In this document: positions 1 to 9,626 of the stretch, piece by piece | How positions within the stretch are numbered: the first letter of the stretch is position 1 | Layout of the letters: the number at the start of each line of letters is the position of its first letter | From: Nemertoderma westbladi | Taxonomy: Eukaryota; Xenacoelomorpha; Nemertodermatida; Nemertodermatidae | Assembly (NCBI GenBank): GCA_032718475.1 | Contig: JAUCBJ010002596.1 | Location: 1 to 41,752, forward strand | DNA: 41,752 bases | Direction of reading: 5' to 3' | The notes under the pieces: generated by a model | The model's input: the letters and a program-made list of their open reading frames with translations, nothing else | Database searches by the model: none | Told to the model about the DNA's origin: nothing | Position numbers and translations under genes: made by a program

Positions 1-136
1 GGAATAAAGATATTAAATATGTGGTATTGGTGTTTGTATGATGTGTTTTAGTAATGTAATGGTATCAAAACCAAAGTGTTATTTCATGTAATTTATTACT
101 TTCGATTTATGATTTCAATATTGTTTTTATTTCCAG

Positions 137-195
137 GGCAACACATTGACCATCCTCAGGAAGGTGTACTACCGCCGTTGCCATGGGATATAAAG
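137..195 (+). CDS. SSUH2: SSUH2-like exon a (first in window)
   Basis: Acceptor TTTCCAG ends at 136 and donor GTACA begins at 196. The exon opens with two bases of a split codon, then reads QHIDHPQEGVLPPLPWDIK and ends in phase 0. The WDIK end joined to the next exon's V-P-P matches the family pattern WDIKVxxPPxF. Confidence 0.7.
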
Positions 196-3100
196 GTACA
201 TTACCATGGATATATAAAATTATCATTGTTCTTAATGAAATAATGAAAAGGAATTGAGTTCTGGACACATACAGTAGTAACTCACCTTGAGACTGATTGT
301 GGAGCGAGCCAATCAGTCAGTCGCCCTGACTGATTGGCTCGCCCCACAATCAGTGCGCTAAGGCTCGCCGCTTTAGCGCACAATTTTATGTCCGCCTGTC
401 TGTCTGTCTGTCTTTACGTCTGTCTGTACGTCTGTCTGTTCGTCTGTAATGAAAAATTAATTCGTAAATAACTTTTGAAGATTTTAACCATTTTCAACCA
501 AATTTTGTATGGGCATACTAGAGAAAAAGTTCCAATACTTTTGAAAGTTACGGGCAAATGCCTCTCGAAGTTTTGACTCCAGATGTTCCAGGTTTTGACT
601 CAAATCGAACTTGTTTCGAACTTGCTCAAGTTCGCGTGCTGCGCGACTCCCCACGAACGTGTATCTGTGTACAAGGTCGGTCGTGTCACACCGAAAAATT
701 ATTCATTCCTTTACTTGGGTGAAACAATCTAAGCCGCTAATTAAATTATTTTGATGAGTTTGGATACCAGATACTACAGTAGGCCTATTGCTAGCAGTTT
801 GGAAAACTTTGTATTAGGGGAAACGTGACATTAGAAAATACCCTTAATGTATTTATAACTATTAACTAATTTTTTAATTGTTTAATAACCAAATAATTAA
901 TTGTAAATTCACATTAAAACATTTTTCATTATTTAATGTTTTTTATCTCGCAGGTTCCACCTCCAACAACTTTTAAGGAATCGATGCAAAATGTTGAGGT
1001 TCCCCAAACAGCCAGCATTAAGAACTGCCATAACTGCCAAGGTAAAAGGAAAGAGGTATGCTACACATGTGGTGGAAACGCAAAGGTAAGAGGATAAGAT
1101 AATATTTAAACTGTAAGATTTTTTTTTAATTTGGAATGTCAAATTTTTTCACTTCATGTAGAGCAGATTTTATGGGGATTCAAAATCTGAAAACCGCTTA
1201 ACAAAATATTTTTTACTTCTCGAGATATTACTGTCTGTCCTCTGATGTCGGTCTATCAGTCAAAACATTAGAATGCGCCTTGTCTGTCTAAAAATGTGGT
1301 GCGTGGGTTTTCTGGTCAGTGATTTAATTTCCGATGTCAGTTTGAAAATAAAATATTTAAGTGCCATTGTAAATAGTCACACAGGCGATAGTGTAGGGTA
1401 CTAGTTGAGTTTAGTTATTCAGTAATAATCTTGGATTGGTTTTTCTGGAATAATTATAATACTAATAGAAAAATTATTCTATATAGTTATTTGAATAAAC
1501 ACTCTCAACAAAGGCAGCTATATTATTTTGATCTTCAGGTGACCTGCAAAGGATGTAACGGTGACGGAATGGAGCCTACATTTGAGGAAGGATTCAGTAA
1601 GCACATGCTGTGTACAGTGTGTACCGGTACGGGTAGGAAGCAGTGTACTAAATGTGTGGGAGAAGGACTAGTAACCTGTGCTACCTGCACTGGGAAAGGC
1701 GCCCTCAAGTGTTACATTAATTTATCTATTATATGGTAAGTGTATCTAGATAATTGGAAATAGGGACAACACCCAAAAACGGTGACAACTTCCATACTGT
1801 TATTCGTAGTATTTGTTGCCATTGATGACTAGTCTAGTGTTATTTTTTACTGTGGCTGAGTGTTGTCACCGTATTAACTATATGTTAATTAATCAATTCC
1901 CTGAAGCAAATTCGATTAGATTTTTTGTATGTCTCAAACTGTGCTGTGGAAATACACCATCAACATGTTTGTCTGTTTGCTCACTGATTGAACATCATTG
2001 TAAAGTAATCTTTCGGTCAAATTTGATAAAATTTTCCACTGAAAGAAAGGTCTTCATTCTTCGACAAAATCATCTATGTTCGTTTACTAAAGATTTGCAC
2101 TGCCTCTTTAGACTGTATAAAACTAGGGATAATATTCAATTGACACTGACTTTGTACGCGATAAGTTCCCTTATTTCAGATCCACATAGACTGGGTCAAA
2201 TTCCGCCAAGTCGTCGAATATGTCTCGTGATTATCACTATGGTTGATCCCTTCTTAATTACCCACATAATCCCACGGTTTCTATTAACTTTCAGGAGAAA
2301 CCATGTTGAGGAGAGATTCATAGAACGTCAGCACATGCTGCCTAAAGAGGTTTCCATTCTTGCGGCTACTCCCCAAACTGTTTATCATGAAAAGGATAGT
2401 CGGGTTAGTGATGTAGGCCTACAGTGATGTAGGCCTACATGAATTGCTTTTGTATTCGCTATGCATTGATTTAATTTATAATTTTAATATTTAATTTTAA
2501 TGACTACTATAATCGGGCTGCCGCCTTATCAACAAACTTGCGCAGCCACAACTCCATATCTCCTATGACTTTCGCGATATTATCCGTATCTTCAAGTCCA
2601 GTGTCCTTTAAGAGGCGCCTCAAGAATAATCAAACCAAAAAGCCATCCAGAGATTTGGTGCCCTCAGCAGTTTGACCCTAGCATCGAGGAGTACTGGTTC
2701 TACTGCTGCTCTAATTAATAGATTCAGATGTATTCGATATTACTTCCAAATCCTGGACCTCCAAACAATTGGAAACAAATAAGCCATCACACAAACAAGT
2801 GTACCGACTATTAAATCATCCGGGGATATATAGCAACCTACAAATGATACAGGACTGAAAATTAGTTGCTATATATATGAATATCATTTGAGTTTGGTGT
2901 ACGGCATTCATTTGTGTTTGCTGTATATGGATTTATTTTGTGTTTGCTGTACATGGCTTTCATTTGTGTTTGCTGTACATGGCTTTCATTTGTGTTTGCT
3001 GTATATGGATTTATTTTGTGTTTGCTGTACATGGCTTTCATTTGTGTTTGCTGTATATGGATTTATTTTGTGTTTGCTGTACATGGCTTTCATTTGTGTT

Positions 3101-6100
3101 TGCTGTACATGGCTTTCATTTGTGTTTGATGTACATGGCTTTCATTTGTGTTTGCTGTATATGGCTTTCATTTGTGTTTGCTGTATATGGATTTATTTTG
3201 TGTTTGCTGTACATGGCTTTCATTTGTGTTTGCTGTACATGGCTTTCATTTGTGTTTGCTGTATATGGCTTTCATTTGTGTTTGCTGTATATGGATTTAT
3301 TTTGTGTTTGCTGTACATGGCTTTCATTTGTGTTTGCTGTATATGAATTTATTTTGTGTTTGCTGTACATGGCTTTCATTTGTGTTTGCTGTACATGGCT
3401 TTCATTTGTGTTTGCTGTACATGGCTTTCATTTGTGTTTGCTGTACATGGATTTATTTTGTGTTTGCTGTACATGGCTTTCATTTGTGTTTGCTGTACAT
3501 GGCTTTCATTTGTGTTTGATGTACATGGCTTTCATTTGTGTTTGCTGTATATGGCTTTCATTTGTGTTTGCTGTATATGGATTTATTTTGTGTTTGCTGT
3601 ACATGGATTTATTTTGTGTTTACTGTGTACGTGTATATGGATATATTTTGTATTTGCTGTACATGACTTTCATTTGTGTTTGCTGTACATGGCTTTCATT
3701 TGTGTTTGCTGTATATGGATTTATTTTGTGGTTGATGTATATGGATTTATTTTGTGTTTGCTGTACATGGCTTTCATTTGTGTTTGCTGTACATGGCTTT
3801 CATTTGTGTTTGCTGTATATGGCTTTCATTTGTGTTTGCTGTATATGGATTTATTTTGTGTTTGCTGTATATGGATTTATTTTGTGTTTGCTGTATATGG
3901 ATTTATTTTGTGTTTGCTGTACATGGCTTTCATTTGTGTTTGCTGTACATGGCTTTCATTTGTGTTTGCTGTATATGGATTTATTTTGTGTTTGCTGTAC
4001 ATGGATTTATTTTGTGTTTGCTGTACATGGCTTTCATTTGTGTTTGCTGTATATGGATTTATTTTGTGTTTGCTGTACATGGCTTTCATTTGTGTTTGCT
4101 GTATATGGATTTATTTTGTGTTTGCTGTACATGGCTTTCATTTGTATTTGCTGTATATGGATTTATTTTGTGTTTGCTGTACATGGATTTATTTTGTGTT
4201 TGCTGTATATGGATTTATTTTGTGTTTGCTGTACATGGATTTATTTTGTGTTTGCTGTACATGGCTTTCATTTGTGTTTGCTGTACATGGATTTATTTTG
4301 TGTTTGCTGTACATGGCTTTCATTTGTGTTTGCTGTACATGGCTTTCATTTGTGTTTGCTGTACATGGCTTTCATTTGTGTTTGCTGTACATGGATTTAT
4401 TTTGTGTTTGCTGTACATGGCTTTCATTTGTGTTTGCTGTACATGGCTTTCATTTGTGTTTGATGTACATGGCTTTCATTTGTGTTTGCTGTATATGGCT
4501 TTCATTTGTGTTTGCTGTATATGGATTTATTTTGTGTTTGCTGTACATGGATTTATTTTGTGTTTACTGTGTACGTGTATATGGATATATTTTGTATTTG
4601 CTGTACATGACTTTCATTTGTGTTTGCTGTACATGGCTTTCATTTGTGTTTGCTGTATATGGATTTATTTTGTGTTTGCTGTACATGGCTTTCATTTGTG
4701 TTTGCTGTATATGGATTTATTTTGTGTTTGCTGTACATGGCTTTCATTTGTGTTTGCTGTACATGGCTTTCATTTGTGTTTGCTGTACATGGCTTTCATT
4801 TGTGTTTGCTGTATATGGCTTTCATTTGTGTTTGCTGTATATGGATTTATTTTGTGTTTGCTGTACATGGCTTTCATTTGTGTTTGCTGTACATGGCTTT
4901 CATTTGTGTTTGCTGTATATGGATTTATTTTGTGTTTGCTGTACATGGATTTATTTTGTGTTTGCTGTACATGGCTTTCATTTGTGTTTGCTGTATATGG
5001 ATTTATTTTGTGTTTGCTGTACATGGCTTTCATTTGTGTTTGCTGTATATGGATTTATTTTGTGTTTGCTGTACATGGCTTTCATTTGTATTTGCTGTAT
5101 ATGGATTTATTTTGTGTTTGCTGTACATGGATTTATTTTGTGTTTGCTGTATATGGATTTATTTTGTGTTTGCTGTACATGGATTTATTTTGTGTTTGCT
5201 GTACATGGCTTTCATTTGTGTTTGCTGTATATGGATTTATTTTGTGTTTGCTGTACATGGCTTTCATTTGTGTTTGCTGTATATGGATTTATTTTGTGTT
5301 TGCTGTACATGGATTTATTTTGTGTTTGCTGTACATGGCTTTCATTTGTGTTTGCTGTATATGGATTTATTTTGTGTTTGCTGTACATGGCTTTCATTTG
5401 TGTTTGCTGTATATGGATTTATTTTGTGTTTGCTGTACATGGCTTTCATTTGTATTTGCTGTATATGGATTTATTTTGTGTTTGCTGTACATGGATTTAT
5501 TTTGTGTTTGCTGTACATGGATTTATTTTGTGTTTGCTGTATATGGATTTATTTTGTGTTTGCTGTACATGGATTTATTTTGTGTTTGCTGTACATGGCT
5601 TTCATTTGTGTTTGCTGTACATGGATTTATTTTGTGTTTGCTGTACATGGATTTATTTTGTGTTTACTGTGTACGTGTATATGGATATATTTTGTATTTG
5701 CTGTACATGACTTTCATTTGTGTTTGCTGTACATGGCTTTCATTTGTGTTTGCTGTATATGGATTTATTTTGTGGTTGATGTATATGGATTTATTTTGTG
5801 TTTGCTGTACATGGCTTTCATTTGTGTTTGCTGTACATGGCTTTCATTTGTGTTTGCTGTATATGGCTTTCATTTGTGTTTGCTGTATATGGATTTATTT
5901 TGTGTTTGCTGTATATGGATTTATTTTGTGTTTGCTGTATATGGATTTATTTTGTGTTTGCTGTACATGGCCTTCATTTGTGTTTGCTGTACATGGATTT
6001 ATTTTGTGTTTGCTGTGTATATGGATATATTTTGTATTTGCTATAGACATGTATTACTGAATAATTACACTTTATTTTAAATACAGGTGTCGAGCATATC

Positions 6101-6347
6101 GGTACCAACAGAACCGGACATAACATATGCCACAGAAGAGGCGGTAAATAAATCACATACACCGTCAAACGTCTACGAACTAATACTGTGTCAGAGACAC
6201 CAGTTACGGTGCGCACCAGCACATCTCATACAATACCATTACAAAGACGTTAGAGGAATATTCTATGTTGCTGGTTTCAATAAATCAGTACATTGCCCTG
6301 ACTATCCCAAATCGTGGGCTTGCGCTAATTATTGCACTATTCTATAG
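137..6347 (+). CDS. SSUH2: SSUH2-like protein, C-terminal five exons (gene runs off the left edge)
   Basis: Spliced gene with exons 137-195, 954-1085, 1539-1735, 2295-2403 and 6087-6347, all bounded by AG/GT and with compatible phases (phase 0, 0, a 2+1 split Trp codon, then 0). About 251 residues plus stop are visible; the N-terminus lies upstream of the window. Order: a PWDIK segment, VPPPTTFKE, six CxxCxGxG-like cysteine repeats (CHNC, CYTC, CKGC, CTVC, CTKC, CATC), the CYINLSIIW strand, a helical exon, and a C-terminal domain ending near DYPKSWACANYC. Cysteine repeats of this DnaJ zinc-finger type followed by an I-x-L-x-I-x-W segment and a C-terminal Y-P-x(n)-C end match my memory of the SSUH2 (C3orf32) family. 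Its biochemical role is poorly known, and a chaperone-like zinc-binding role is only inferred. The last intron (2404-6086) is filled by a minisatellite. A database search was not possible. Confidence 0.85.
292..450. repeat. Intronic hairpin pair plus (TCTG)n tract
   Basis: In the intron between exons a and b. Arms 292-320 and 326-354 pair at 28 of 29 positions around a 5-nt loop. A second hairpin (354-361 with 373-380, TGCGCTAA/TTAGCGCA) follows directly. Then comes a degenerate TCTG-rich microsatellite (about 391-450). A similar order of parts (GGGGCGAACC, GCGAGCTTAGC, then GTCTGT-rich DNA) occurs at about 27850-28020, so this looks like a dispersed repeat family. Confidence 0.6.
954..1085 (+). 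CDS. SSUH2: SSUH2-like exon b (first two Cys repeats)
   Basis: Acceptor TCGCAG ends at 953 and donor GTAAGAGG begins at 1086. It is 132 nt, exactly 44 codons, phase 0 on both sides. It carries CHNCQGKR and CYTCGGNA, the first pair of CxxCxG motifs. Confidence 0.85.
1539..1735 (+). CDS. SSUH2: SSUH2-like exon c (four Cys repeats)
   Basis: Acceptor CTTCAG ends at 1538 and donor GTAAGTG begins at 1736. It is 197 nt and ends with two bases (TG) of a Trp codon completed by the G at 2295. It carries four CxxCxGxG motifs (CKGCNGDG, CTVCTGTG, CTKCVGEG, CATCTGKG) and then CYINLSII(W). Confidence 0.88.
2295..2403 (+). CDS. SSUH2: SSUH2-like exon d
   Basis: Acceptor TTTCAG ends at 2294 and donor GTTAGTG begins at 2404. 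The 109-nt length (1 mod 3) is exactly what is needed to link exon c to the phase-0 start of exon e. It reads from the shared Trp through RNHVEERFIERQHMLPKEV to HEKDSR, and corresponds in position to the helical WKN...PRELL segment of the family. An open frame continues upstream to 1813, but that part is intron. Confidence 0.75.
2889..6053. repeat. 26-bp minisatellite of about 120 units in the last SSUH2-like intron
   Basis: Each unit is TGTGTTTGCTGTAYATGG followed by CTTTCATT (type A, usually TAC) or ATTTATTT (type B, usually TAT). The two types alternate irregularly. Rare 34-bp units containing TACTGTGTACGTGTATATGG begin at 3621, 4565 and 5665. The spacings of 944 and 1100 bp equal 35x26+34 and 41x26+34, so the array is built of larger duplicated blocks. 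It opens with a degenerate 24-bp unit at 2889 and stops about 30 bp before the acceptor of exon e. It fills about 86% of intron 2404-6086. Sense-strand ORFs of up to 784 codons here are by-products of the repeat. Confidence 0.97.
6087..6347 (+). CDS. SSUH2: SSUH2-like terminal exon
   Basis: Acceptor TACAG ends at 6086. The exon reads 86 codons in phase 0 to TAG at 6345-6347. It contains TEEAVNKSHTPSNVYELILCQRHQLRCAPA, the strand HYKDVRGIFYVAGF, and the C-terminal VHCPDYPKSWACANYC. The aromatic Y-x-Y-K strand followed by V-x-x-x-D-Y-P and a final Cys cluster is the SSUH2 C-terminal pattern. Confidence 0.82.
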   Translation: MSSISVPTEPDITYATEEAVNKSHTPSNVYELILCQRHQLRCAPAHLIQYHYKDVRGIFYVAGFNKSVHCPDYPKSWACANYCTIL

Positions 6348-6415
6348 CAATCATTCAGATAGTGTTTTTAGTACCGTAGTGCATGCTGTGCTGATGTAGC
6401 CTAACTCTTTATTGC

Positions 6416-6421
6416 AATAAA
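6416..6421 (+). promoter_or_regulatory. Polyadenylation signal of the SSUH2-like gene
   Basis: Canonical AATAAA 69 nt after the stop codon at 6347, followed by a short AT/GT-rich stretch. It is the first such hexamer after the stop and gives a short 3' UTR. Confidence 0.6.
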
Positions 6422-6718
6422 CCTGCATTGTACTGTACAATTGAAATTATATACTACAGTAGGCCTACATTGGGCAATAATTTTTGTGTTGTGTGATATT
6501 TGAGCAATTAAAAAAAATATCTGGATTGCTTTCAATTTATTATTTTCTATTGACAGATTAGTCTGAAAGAACGAATGGTCTTAATAAATAATGGTTAATT
6601 AATAATAAACAAATTGAATAAAGATAAAAAATATAAATATAATCGTTTGTCGATTATACAAAAGAAATATTGAGAATCAGATAAATAAAAGTAAAAGTAA
6701 CCGCCATTCTTTTTATCG
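6422..6718. other. Downstream flank, no gene seen
   Basis: AT-rich DNA after the SSUH2-like gene with a TAGGCCTA octamer at 6460-6467. I see no ORF, RNA gene or clear repeat. Confidence 0.5.
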
Positions 6719-7660
6719 ACAGTTTTTTTAATATTTTTTCCGATGTAAAAATTTTTTCATGGAGATTCCGAATCAGAAATCGAGTTAGGGCAGCATTTTT
6801 AATTTTCACTCAAAATTTTCAAATTTGTAATTTTGTTGCAGTACCACTTTTAACACCAAATAAAAACCACCAAACACCCAAATTTTTTGAAATATTTTGC
6901 TATTTTCGGAATCCGCGCCGAAAATTACCCTATACTGCAGGTATTGAAACCATAAAAGAAATATCATTTTTGAAATTTTTTTTTAATTGTTCACTTTTGG
7001 TGCTTGTTTGGTGAGTTATAATCAGGAGGAAATTTAAATGTAATTAAACGCCTTGGTTTTTTTGGGACACTTTCTCTATATTGTGTTGACATAACTTTTA
7101 AATTTTGTTTTAAAAAAAAGTTAGGCATTTTTTGTGTAAAAAATAGCGAAATTTTCTATTTTTGTAGATTTTTGGGTAATTTTGAAACGAAAAATGAAAA
7201 TCTTTTTTAAACATTATTTGAATTAAACAAAATTTCAAAATTCCAACACAATTTTTGCGCGGAATATTCCTCTACGTAATTCGGCAAACAGAATGAAAAT
7301 CGGTTGAGTAGTTAAAAAGTACCGTAGATAGAGAAAGTGTCCCAAAAAAGCCAACGCGAGAAAAATGACATTAAAACTTTCTCCTGATTACAACTGAGCA
7401 AACATGCACCAAAAGTGAAGAATTTTCAAACCCTCTTTTTGATGATCTTCTTTTATGGTTTTAGATACCTATATGGTAGTTTTTTTCGGTGTCAAAAGTA
7501 GTGCTGCACCAAAATTACTTACAAATTTTGGGTGAAAATTACAAACGTTGCCATAACTCTACATAGAACGAAACAACTTAAAATCGAGAAACTGATTTCA
7601 GATTCGGAATAACCATAACATTTTATTCACATCGGAAAACACATTAAAAACTGTTTAAAA
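6719..7660. repeat. Large imperfect fold-back (arms about 390 bp)
   Basis: Left arm about 6719-7110 and right arm about 7225-7660 are reverse complements with indels. Landmarks: TTTCCGATGT near 6738 with ACATCGGAAA at 7629; CACTTTTGGTGC near 6992 with GCACCAAAAGTG near 7406; GGGACACTTTCTCTA at 7064 with TAGAGAAAGTGTCCC at 7329; TTGTGTTG near 7081 with CCAACACAA near 7243. The motif GATTCCGAATC(A/T)GAAA recurs in both arms and resembles sequence near 1175 and 15345. It could be a non-autonomous fold-back transposon. No target duplication was resolved. Confidence 0.75.
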
Positions 7661-8588
7661 AAACTATGTGTGACCCCCCCTCACCCCTCCCTTAATGATA
7701 AATTAACATTTGCGTCAAGTTTCGAACTGGTCTAAAAAAAACGCAATCTTACAACAATCTTACACTTAAGCTTTAATATAAACAATTTTATACATATTAA
7801 TATAAATAAGAAAAAAGTACATTTATCTCAAAACTTGACTTTTCGCTGATATTTGCAAAAAAACATAGTGAGAGTGACATTATACTGTATAGTAGTGATA
7901 GAAAGGAAATTACAAAGTAGCATGGACGAATGGGTTGACAGGTTTCAAATTCGCCATCTGCACCAGAGGATTTTTCGCATGTGGAGATTGTGTTGATTTA
8001 TTAAAAACTTGTATGTTTTCTCTAATGCGTAGGGTAGGCCTACAGTTATATATTTAGTTACTGTAGTTACTGGGCCTAAACTTGTCCCAATAACGCATTT
8101 ACTGTATAGCTCCCAGACCCCCCCCCCCCCCCCCCCGCCCATTAATGGTTATTTATTGGACCAGTAATACCGTAGTTTATCAGACAAGGAATCAGACTGT
8201 GTTTTCCACATTACTGCTCAATTACAATCTCACAGTGATTATCACCTTTATCTAAAGTAGACAAATAAGATCAAGTTGTTATTTACAGCTTGTGTTAAGG
8301 TAGAAAACATCTTGTAGCGAATTCTGGCATTTAAAATTATTATTGAAGAACTCATTAATTTCATTTCATTAGGGCAGCAACCCGATCTAGCCGGTAATTT
8401 ATTTACTTTATATAACAAAAACAACATTGTTACTGATAAAAGTTACTGTAAAATCAATGCAACAGCAATAAATATCAACTTGGATGGAAATCAAAACATA
8501 TTAAAAGTTGAAATCAGCAGTAAAAGTTCTTTCGATTTAATCGATCTCGAGAATTAGAGAGCTTTAAAGACAAACATAGTATCCTCTC
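7661..8588. other. Gene-free stretch with a poly-C run
   Basis: AT-rich with no supported ORF. It contains a C19 run at 8118-8136 and a TAGGCCTA octamer at 8035-8042. Nothing else was recognised. Confidence 0.5.
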
Positions 8589-9431
8589 CAGGGGAAAATC
8601 GACGCAATGGTCGGCTATGTGAACCCAATAACAATGCGTCTAACCTAATTACTGTAATTGTAATGTCTCTCATTATCATGTACAGCATTTGATTGGTTAA
8701 TTGGTATAACTACGTACTATTTTATATTAGTTGGCCAGTTATTACTATTTACTATTAATTATATATTTAATGTCGATTTGAATTATTGTGTATGTGTTAA
8801 CTATTATATATGAAAACCGACCAGCCGATCACAGGTGACTTATGGAGGATAGCTAGAAGTCGGCTAGTTTACCTAAGGGAGTAATTTTGGTTAGGCCAAG
8901 TTCCAACCACTCTTGGGTTATGTATAAAGGCGACTATTCGACCCCAGTGAACTGCAAGTAAGTCGCAAGTGGTCGGCTGTTCGGCTTACATATATCATCA
9001 TAGGTCTGAAGAGTCGAATTAGTCGGCAAAGTCGGCTCCACCTATAGTCTCTATGTAAAGTTTTGCGACTTTTAGCGACCCTCCATATAGTCTATTGTAG
9101 ACCTATGATGATATATGCAAGACGAACTGACGACCACTTATGCGACTTACTCTCAGTTCACTGGGTCGAATAGTCGCCTTTATACCTGTATAATATATAT
9201 AAGAATAATATAATTATCATATTAATAGTATTACTTATAGTTTATTATTTAGTACTTTATTAAGAAATTATTATTTAGCCGTACAGTAAGCATTACACCA
9301 ATCATATTGCCTAAAACGTGATGAGTTAATTACAAAAGAAGGCTTGTGATAGGCTGCGACCTGCCGACTGGGTGCGACCATTATTTTTCAAAGAAGGGTC
9401 GATTGGGATTTGCGTCGAGTTTCACCCCCTG
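8589..9431. mobile_element. Candidate non-autonomous fold-back DNA transposon
   Basis: The termini are inverted: CAGGGG AAAATCGACGCAA at the left end (8589-8607) faces CAGGGGGTGAAACTCGACGCAA read from the right end (9431 backwards). Inside, arms 8923-9007 and 9099-9185 form a strong inverted repeat (TATAAAGGCGACTATTCGACC through CATAGGTCT). CGAC/GTCG motifs are frequent throughout. A CAGGG start is common in hAT ends, but no clean 8-bp target duplication is visible, so the class is open. Confidence 0.5.
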
Positions 9432-9626
9432 TCTCCAAACAGCAGAACGAGAACAGAGCATCACACATATAAACTTTGTAAAATCCTACTGTGCATAGTT
9501 GTTGTACTTATTTGTGTAGCTTTCTAGAATAAACTTGCGATTCAGTATGCAGGGATATATTTTACTTTATATCCCAGTTAGATCACCGATAGACTTTAAT
9601 GCAGATCCCACCAGACAGTTTCGATA

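Noticed and set aside
1813-2427. 204-codon single-exon gene
   Set aside because: Only 2295-2403 is supported, as an SSUH2-like exon in the same frame. The upstream part precedes an acceptor site and has no family similarity.
2888-6080. Long sense ORFs (507, 784, 768 and 486 codons) in the 26-bp array
   Set aside because: They overlap in all three frames and encode the same 26-residue repeat. They lie within an intron bounded by good splice sites and come only from a stop-free repeat unit.
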